Assembly: GCF_002896965.1 (NCBI RefSeq)
Contig: NZ_LYMM01000029.1
Location: forward strand, 62,001 to 126,000
Reading direction: 5' to 3'
DNA: 64,000 nt
Source: Novosphingobium guangzhouense
Lineage (GTDB): Bacteria; Pseudomonadota; Alphaproteobacteria; Sphingomonadales; Sphingomonadaceae
Part shown: piece after piece, positions 61,064 to 64,000 of the stretch
Numbering within the stretch: the stretch's first letter is position 1
How the letters are laid out: every line of letters starts with the position of its first letter
Position numbers and translations under genes: made by a program
Notes under the pieces: generated by a model
Database searches by the model: none
Told to the model about the DNA's origin: nothing
The model's input: the letters and a program-made list of their open reading frames with translations, nothing else

Positions 61064-61738
61064 TCAGTTGCTTGAAGACGCAGCCTCTTCTTCGGCCTCA
61101 AGCCGCGCCGCCACTTCGGGGAAGCGCGCGGCGTTCATCGACCCGTACATCGACAGGCGCAGGATTTCGTGGCTGAAGCGCTTGGTCAAAGCGTTGCGCT
61201 CCTCTTCGTTCGCGGCATGGGCGCGCGCGAAGATCGGCCAGAAAAACACGCCCGCAAGGTTCATCACCGAAAACACTTCGGCATCGATCCCCGGCATCGC
61301 CAGCTTCGTATCGGCAAACCGCTGGAGCGATCCGGCATATTCGCGCCAGAAAGGGTCCTGGCTGGGATCGGGAGAGGCCAATACCTGCTGCAGCCAGACC
61401 CGGCAGATCTCGGGATTTTCCATGGCGAAATCGCACAGGCGGTCAGTCAATGCCGCCGTGTCGACTTCCTCCACGCGGCGATCGCCAATGGTTTCGGGAT
61501 CGCCGAAGACGGCGCGGAAAAGCTTGTCGGAAACCCATTCGATCGTCGCCTCGATCAGCTTTTCGCGCGTTTCGAAGTGCTGGTACGCGGTGCCCCGGTT
61601 TACCGCCGCGAGATGCGCCACCGCGGAAAGGCTGACGCCCTCCAGCCCGTCCTTGGCAAGCAGGTTGCTTGCCGCTTCGAGGATCGTCTCGCGCGTCGCG
61701 ATCGGGTCCCTGACCCGGCGCCTTGTCCTCGCTTCCAT
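61064..61738 (-). CDS. TetR-family transcriptional regulator
   Basis: 224 residues. The ATG at 61738 is preferred to the GTG at 61741 because AGGGG then sits 5 nt away. The HTH is IATRETILEAASNLLAKDGLEGVSLSAVAHLAAVNRGTAYQHFETREKLIEATI. It lies upstream of acuI on the same strand and probably controls that operon. Its own promoter region (61739-61884) carries the small dyad TGTG-ATA-CACA at 61824-61834. Confidence 0.92.
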   Translation of the reverse strand: MEARTRRRVRDPIATRETILEAASNLLAKDGLEGVSLSAVAHLAAVNRGTAYQHFETREKLIEATIEWVSDKLFRAVFGDPETIGDRRVEEVDTAALTDRLCDFAMENPEICRVWLQQVLASPDPSQDPFWREYAGSLQRFADTKLAMPGIDAEVFSVMNLAGVFFWPIFARAHAANEEERNALTKRFSHEILRLSMYGSMNAARFPEVAARLEAEEEAASSSN

Positions 61739-61823
61739 CACAGCCCCTTCATGCCCGGCCCCTAATGCCGGGAAAGCGGTCGGCTATAGCGAGGCGGTCA
61801 TTGAACAGCAATGTTGACTGAGA

Positions 61824-61834
61824 TGTGATACACA
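61824..61834. promoter_or_regulatory. Small dyad in the tetR promoter region
   Basis: TGTGATACACA is a perfect dyad, nested between ATGTTG (61811-61816) and CAACAT (61843-61848), which pair with each other across 26 nt. Such nesting 80-110 bp before a TetR start could be an autoregulatory operator; the chance of this arrangement arising at random is not negligible. Confidence 0.35.
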
Positions 61835-61850
61835 ATCGATAGCAACATAT

Positions 61851-61878
61851 CGTCGTCCCGGCATTCACCGGGACGACG
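61851..61878. terminator. Hairpin after cysQ
   Basis: A perfect 11-bp stem (CGTCGTCCCGG at 61851-61861, CCGGGACGACG at 61868-61878) with a 6-nt loop lies just past the cysQ stop on the minus strand. No U-run follows, so it may be a Rho-type or stabilising hairpin. Confidence 0.55.
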
Positions 61879-61884
61879 CATCGA

Positions 61885-62622
61885 TCACACCAGCGCTGCA
61901 ACCTCGCGCAGAACCATCTCGGCGTGTTCCTTCCGGCAGATCAGCAGGTCCGGCATGTAGACGTCGCTCTGGTTGTAGACGAGCGGCGAACCATCGATCC
62001 GAGAGACATGGAGCCCCCAGCCGAGCGCCACGGCGGCAGGGGCACAGCTGTCCCATTCGTACTGCCCGCCGGAATGCAGGTAGATGTCCGCCTGCCCCAG
62101 CAGGATCGCCATCGCCTTGGCCCCGGCAGAGCCCATCGGCACCAGTTCCGCGCCGATCGTCTCGGCTACGCTGGTGGCCTCCCTGGCCGGGCGAGTACGG
62201 CTGACGACCATGCGCAGCTTGTCGGGCGCGGGTGGAACTTCGCCCGGCTGGTCGGAACGCAACACAAGATCCGCTCCTGGTAGCGCCACCGCGCCCAGCA
62301 CCGGCTTGCCGTCCACCGCAAGGCCGACATGGACGGCCCAGTCGGACCGCTCCTCGCCGTATTCGCGGGTGCCATCCACCGGATCGACGATCCACACCCG
62401 GCTCATCGACAGGCGCTCGGCGTTGTCCTTCTCCTCTTCGGAGAGCAGGCCGTCTTGCGGGCGCTGTTCGCGAAGGGCGTGGCAAAGGAACTGGTTGGCG
62501 GTCTGGTCCCCCGCCTTGCCCAGCGCCTTGCCCCCGAACAGTCCGGAGGCACGCACGCTGAGCAGGATCTTGCCGGCCTCGTCCGCCAGCTTTGCCGCGA
62601 GATCGCCGTCGGTATAGGTCAT
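61885..62622 (-). CDS. cysQ: 3'(2'),5'-bisphosphate nucleotidase CysQ
   Basis: 245 residues of the inositol-monophosphatase fold. It recycles 3'-phosphoadenosine 5'-phosphate (PAP) released by sulfate assimilation. The metal sites are visible as LSEEEKD (60-66) and WIVDPVDGTREYG (77-89), with EWDSCAPAAVAL near the C-terminus. Its start overlaps the cysNC stop by one base (TGATG), so the two are translationally coupled, which fits one pathway. Confidence 0.95.
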   Translation of the reverse strand: MTYTDGDLAAKLADEAGKILLSVRASGLFGGKALGKAGDQTANQFLCHALREQRPQDGLLSEEEKDNAERLSMSRVWIVDPVDGTREYGEERSDWAVHVGLAVDGKPVLGAVALPGADLVLRSDQPGEVPPAPDKLRMVVSRTRPAREATSVAETIGAELVPMGSAGAKAMAILLGQADIYLHSGGQYEWDSCAPAAVALGWGLHVSRIDGSPLVYNQSDVYMPDLLICRKEHAEMVLREVAALV

Positions 62623-64000
62623 CAGGCGTCTCCCAGCAGGGTGTTGACGATGATGTCAGCGGCTTCCTCGGGCGAGACAACGGTGGTGTCGATCCGCACT
62701 TCGGGATTGCGCGGCGCTTCGTAGGGGCTGTCGATCCCGGTGAAGTTCTTCAGTTCGCCAGAACGTGCCTTCTTGTAGAGGCCCTTGACGTCACGCGCTT
62801 CCGCAACCTTCAGAGGGGTATCGATGAACACCTCGATGAACTCTCCATCGGGCAGCATCGAACGCACCATCTCGCGGTCCGCCTGGAACGGAGAGATGAA
62901 AGCGGTGATCACGATCAAGCCCGCGTCGGTCATCAGCTTCGACACTTCGCCCACGCGGCGGATGTTCTCGATGCGGTCCGCCTCGGTGAAGCCCAGATCC
63001 TTGTTCAGACCGTGGCGCACGTTGTCACCGTCGAGCAGGAAGGTGTGCCGGTTCATCCGGTGCAGCTTCTTCTCGACCATGTTGGCGATGGTGGACTTGC
63101 CCGAACCCGAAAGGCCGGTAAACCACAGCACCGCAGGCTTCTGGTTCTTGAGCCCCGCGTGCTGCTTGCGATCGATGTCGACCGCCTGCCAGTGGACGTT
63201 CTGCGAACGGCGCAAGGAGAAGTTGATCATGCCCGCCGCCACCGTGGCATTGGTCATCTTGTCGATCAGGATGAACCCGCCCAGCGCGCGGTTGTCTGCG
63301 TAAGGTTCGAAGACCACCTGCTTGTCGGTCGTCAGTTCCGCCACGCCGATCGCGTTGAGGTCAAGCGTCTTGGCCGCCATGTGCTCCATGGTATTGACGT
63401 TGACGGTGTACTTGGGCGCGGCGACCGTGGCCGAGACAGTCTGCGTACCAAGCTTGAGCCAATAGGCACGGCCCGGCACCAGCGCCTCGTCGGCCATCCA
63501 CACGAAAGTCGCTTCGAACTGGTCGGCCGTCTGCGGCGGATTGTCGGCAACGGCAATCACCGACCCGCGCGAGCAGTCGATTTCATCTTCGAAACACACC
63601 GTAACCGACTGGCCGGCCACGGCTTCGTCCAGATCGCCATCATATGTTACCACACGGGTGATCGTGCTGGTCTTGCCCGAGGGCAGAACGCGGATCTTGT
63701 CGCCCGGCTTGACCGATCCGGTCGCGATCAGGCCCGAGAAGCCCCGGAAATCAAGGTTCGGACGGTTCACCCACTGCACCGGCAGGCGCAGCGGCTTGTC
63801 GGCATCGACCGAGGACAGAACCTCCACGCTCTCCAGATGCTCAACCAGCGTCGGGCCGGTGTACCACGGCGTATTTGCCGAAGGCGTGGTGATGTTGTCA
63901 CCCTTAAAGCCGGAGATCGGCATCGCGGTGAAGCTTTCGATCCCGATCGACTGCGCGAACTCGGAATACTCGGCAACGATATCGTCGAAGACCTTCTGGT
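62622..64000 (-). CDS. cysNC: Bifunctional sulfate adenylyltransferase subunit 1 / APS kinase (5' end outside window)
   Basis: 459 residues are in the window; the frame stays open past 64000, so the N-terminal GTPase part is missing. The CysN part here runs [20 protein letters not shown] and the beta-barrel region ([21 protein letters not shown]). It is fused to a CysC kinase domain starting with [17 protein letters not shown] (P-loop), then [16 protein letters not shown] and [13 protein letters not shown]. It makes APS and then PAPS from sulfate. cysD should lie beyond the window edge. Coupled to cysQ. Confidence 0.95.
   Translation of the reverse strand, partial: QKVFDDIVAEYSEFAQSIGIESFTAMPISGFKGDNITTPSANTPWYTGPTLVEHLESVEVLSSVDADKPLRLPVQWVNRPNLDFRGFSGLIATGSVKPGDKIRVLPSGKTSTITRVVTYDGDLDEAVAGQSVTVCFEDEIDCSRGSVIAVADNPPQTADQFEATFVWMADEALVPGRAYWLKLGTQTVSATVAAPKYTVNVNTMEHMAAKTLDLNAIGVAELTTDKQVVFEPYADNRALGGFILIDKMTNATVAAGMINFSLRRSQNVHWQAVDIDRKQHAGLKNQKPAVLWFTGLSGSGKSTIANMVEKKLHRMNRHTFLLDGDNVRHGLNKDLGFTEADRIENIRRVGEVSKLMTDAGLIVITAFISPFQADREMVRSMLPDGEFIEVFIDTPLKVAEARDVKGLYKKARSGELKNFTGIDSPYEAPRNPEVRIDTTVVSPEEAADIIVNTLLGDA

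Noticed and set aside
1..64000. Search for CRISPR arrays, insertion sequences and rRNA genes
   Set aside because: No regularly spaced repeats, no transposase-like protein and no rRNA stretch were seen in either strand.

Overview
The window is high-G+C, densely coded alphaproteobacterial chromosome, most likely from a sphingomonad close to Novosphingobium. The grounds are the hisG(short)-hisD-nusB-thiL-hppA order, the K+-independent H+-pyrophosphatase, the split bolA/J-domain/cobS arrangement, the many TonB-dependent receptors and CoA-linked catabolic genes, and the infA-maf-rng-yacG block. No transposase, integrase, plasmid or phage gene, rRNA gene or CRISPR array was seen. There is one tRNA gene (Phe, GAA). 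The genus is inferred, not proven.

Layout. 1-4.8 kb: translation and repair housekeeping genes (rmuC partial, def, recR, fmt, truA) with a cupin gene inserted between fmt and truA. 4.8-12.3 kb: cobS, then an HxlR-type regulator divergent from an eight-gene run of VOC, glutathione S-transferase, DUF1428, PhnB-like and SRPBCC genes, then the J-domain gene and bolA. cobS and the J-domain gene are usually adjacent in alphaproteobacteria, so the 5.9-11.3 kb module looks like an insertion. 12.3-18 kb: hisG, hisD, nusB, thiL, hppA. 18.1-20.4 kb: a GNAT/JmjC-like pair and a DUF2061 membrane protein behind a Fur-box-like site. 20.5-25.6 kb: uvrC and a large TonB-dependent receptor carrying an odd Cys-repeat insertion. 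25.9-28.1 kb: infA, maf, rng, yacG, tRNA-Phe. 28.3-34.2 kb: a complete tripartite RND efflux operon.

34-62 kb is an accessory catabolic region for an unidentified carboxylic or cyclic substrate. It holds a TonB receptor and an MFS transporter for passage across the envelope; two AMP-forming CoA ligases and two family III CoA-transferases for activation; a fused double acyl-CoA dehydrogenase, two enoyl-CoA hydratases, a thiolase, an SDR, an aldehyde dehydrogenase, an acrylyl-CoA-reductase-like MDR enzyme, two amidohydrolases and an NTF2-like protein for breakdown; and MarR, IclR and two TetR regulators. Three promoter regions here (39.4, 41.8 and 49.0 kb) share a dyad of the form CTAAC-N4-GTYAG, which suggests one regulon. 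61.9-64 kb: sulfate assimilation (cysQ, and a cysNC fusion cut by the window edge).

The observations most worth pursuing are the glutathione/VOC module lodged between cobS and the J-domain gene, the Cys-repeat insertion in the 22.5-25.6 kb receptor, the shared dyad across the catabolic region, and the rearranged enoyl-CoA hydratase at 47.8-48.8 kb.
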